Shown: in pieces, positions 63,125 through 64,000 of the stretch
Numbering within the stretch: position 1 is the first letter of the stretch
Layout of the letters: each line of letters opens with the position of its first letter
Source: Acanthosepion pharaonis
Lineage: Eukaryota > Mollusca > Cephalopoda > Sepiida > Sepiidae
Reading direction: 5' to 3'
Assembly (NCBI GenBank): GCA_903632075.3
Contig: CAHIKZ030000840.1
Location: forward strand, 266,001 to 330,000
Length of the DNA stretch: 64,000 nt
Notes under the pieces: model-generated
The model's input: only the letters and a program-made list of their open reading frames with translations
Database searches by the model: none
What the model was told of the DNA's origin: nothing
Position numbers and translations under genes: made by a program

Positions 63125-63545
63125 ACAAAAATTGTGTCACAAGACCGAAGGGGAAGTGGGGAAAGACTGGTACTCAGTAACTATCCTAGTCAACCACAAT
63201 CAAGACCCATTTATTCAATACAATATCCTCAATCACTACAAGAACTTGTCTATCACCTCTCAATCCTACATGTACCATAGTACCACATATTCACAAGGGG
63301 CCTACAAAACACCCTATCATGTAAAAATTTACAATAACATTTTAGTAATTTTTTCTTTTTTTTTTTCAAAAATTATATAAAAATATATAATAATGAAAAA
63401 TGTTGGGGAAAGGGAATGAACCCGAAAACAAAACTAAAGAATGAAACAAAATAAAAATAAAAAAAACAGATGTTAGTAGGACCCGTCCACCCCTCAAAAT
63501 AATGAGAGAGACCAATGTATTCTGCCGTGCGGCAGAATTAAGCTG
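63125..63545. repeat. Dispersed 0.4-kb repeat, copy 2
   Basis: ACCGAAGGGGAAGTGGGGAA, CATAGTACCACATATTCACA and GTTAGTAGGACCCGTCCACC. Same strand as copy 1 (60905-61310). The mariner lies between the two copies. It ends near a TGCCGTGCGGCA palindrome (63523). Confidence 0.65.
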
Positions 63546-63614
63546 CATACTCACTAATGGATTTGGAGAGGATAAATTAAACATTAGAGCGGGGAAAAAA
63601 AAACAAAGTCTGAA

Positions 63615-63725
63615 CTATCCAAGATAAAAAGCGGGGGGACAAAAGCAAACTGGGGAGGTTGGGCATATCTACAGAATCCGTGAACAGTTACTCACTTTAA
63701 CTCGGCAAACATGAGCGATCCAGAG
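63615..63725. repeat. Short repeat, copy 2
   Basis: Partner of 62965-63115, about 650 bases downstream. With the 0.4-kb repeat between them, this looks like part of a tandem unit of about 650 bases. Confidence 0.75.
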
Positions 63726-63745
63726 AAATGACTGTAAAAACATAC

Positions 63746-63837
63746 CTCTCCCCAAATTTATAGGCAAAGCATACAGATACATGCTGGGATTTCCTCCAAG
63801 CTAATAACATAGACAACTTCGCGGTCTCATCCGCCAT
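63746..63837 (-). CDS. Candidate first coding exon, weak
   Basis: Minus strand. An ATG in the context AATATGGCGG (Kozak-like) opens MADETAKLSMLLAWRKSQHV then SVCFAYKFGER. It meets GGGGAGAG followed by GTATGT, a good splice-donor match, at 63745. The frame is open upstream for a further 50 residues, so the start choice is uncertain. I do not recognise the protein. It may equally be a repeat, since its neighbours to the left are repeats. This is the only place in the window where start context, codon-like sequence and donor coincide. Confidence 0.2.
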
Positions 63838-64000
63838 ATTCTTGTTCCGTCTTGTCTTGAAGTTAAAATGCTGCGATCGCTTGTCTGTATCACTTTTGGG
63901 TGTTAACACCATTCTTAATTGGTAAACATTTTGCCTTCGTTCTGTTGAAAAGCCTACTTTTGTCTTGCATATTTTGAGGGATGGGTTTTTCATTTATTAA

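Noticed and set aside
60905..63545. Complete LTR retrotransposon
   Set aside because: The paired repeats lack visible TG...CA ends, a primer-binding site or any gag/pol reading frame.

Overview
The window looks like intergenic or intronic DNA from an invertebrate metazoan with a very repeat-rich genome. A mollusc, and most probably a coleoid cephalopod such as an octopus, fits best. This is inferred from the style of the sequence and not proven: dozens of long (TA)n, (TG)n, (TATC)n and (TTA)n tracts; many tRNA-derived SINEs; non-LTR retrotransposons with a restriction-like endonuclease domain and (TTA)n tails; DD37D-type mariners; non-autonomous Helitrons; a Penelope-type GIY-YIG fragment; and TTAGGG telomere-type repeats. 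I found no intact host protein-coding gene. Every recognisable coding segment is a decayed transposon piece, apart from one weak candidate first exon near the right edge (63746-63837, minus strand).

Layout. 1-7.5 kb: foldback sequences beside (TA)n tracts, a Helitron helicase remnant (1556-1789, minus), purine-rich DNA, a compound TA/TG satellite (5.2-5.8 kb), a small TIR element and a hAT-like element (6.2-7.5 kb). 8.36-24.5 kb: one continuous GC- and CpG-rich satellite array with a modal 67-bp period, about 240 units, in at least two interleaved unit types; this is the dominant feature. 24.5-26.7 kb: SINE scrap and a non-autonomous Helitron between two copies of a 300-bp direct duplication. 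27.2-29.4 kb: nested fragments of a retrotransposon with a zinc-knuckle and RLE-type endonuclease. 30.3-32 kb: an internally deleted mariner, then a palindrome split by a second Helitron copy. 33.2 kb: head-to-head telomeric repeats. 34.5-43.1 kb: SINEs in head-to-head pairs, 107-bp tandem tails, and a cluster of hairpin plus (TA)n loci. 43.2-43.5 kb: Penelope-like GIY-YIG remnant. 44-51.6 kb: more hairpin plus (TA)n loci, a 310-bp palindromic MITE, a second retroelement family with a DGKRxDG...WDATC motif (46.8-47.6 kb), and a 33-bp minisatellite (48.07-48.56 kb). 51.7-52.6 kb: a 20-bp minisatellite interrupted by two SINEs. 53.5-57.2 kb: a SINE and a nested stack of minus-strand retrotransposons reaching back to a YMDD reverse-transcriptase motif. 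57.4-60.2 kb: GATA and GA satellites. 60.9-63.7 kb: a duplicated 0.4-kb segment flanking a mariner with intact TIRs but a lost third catalytic Asp. 63.7-64 kb: candidate exon.

The two observations most likely to be new are: (1) a recurrent composite locus in which a (TA)n tract, a long hairpin and a shared imperfect palindrome of about 22 nt (GCTCTACTTTGTATTGAGCA and variants) occur together at a dozen or more places, many hairpins carrying a hammerhead-like CTGANGA...GAAA string; and (2) the 16-kb GC-rich 67-bp satellite with a dimeric higher-order pattern. The mobile elements do not form a pathway together; the window is a record of nested insertions.
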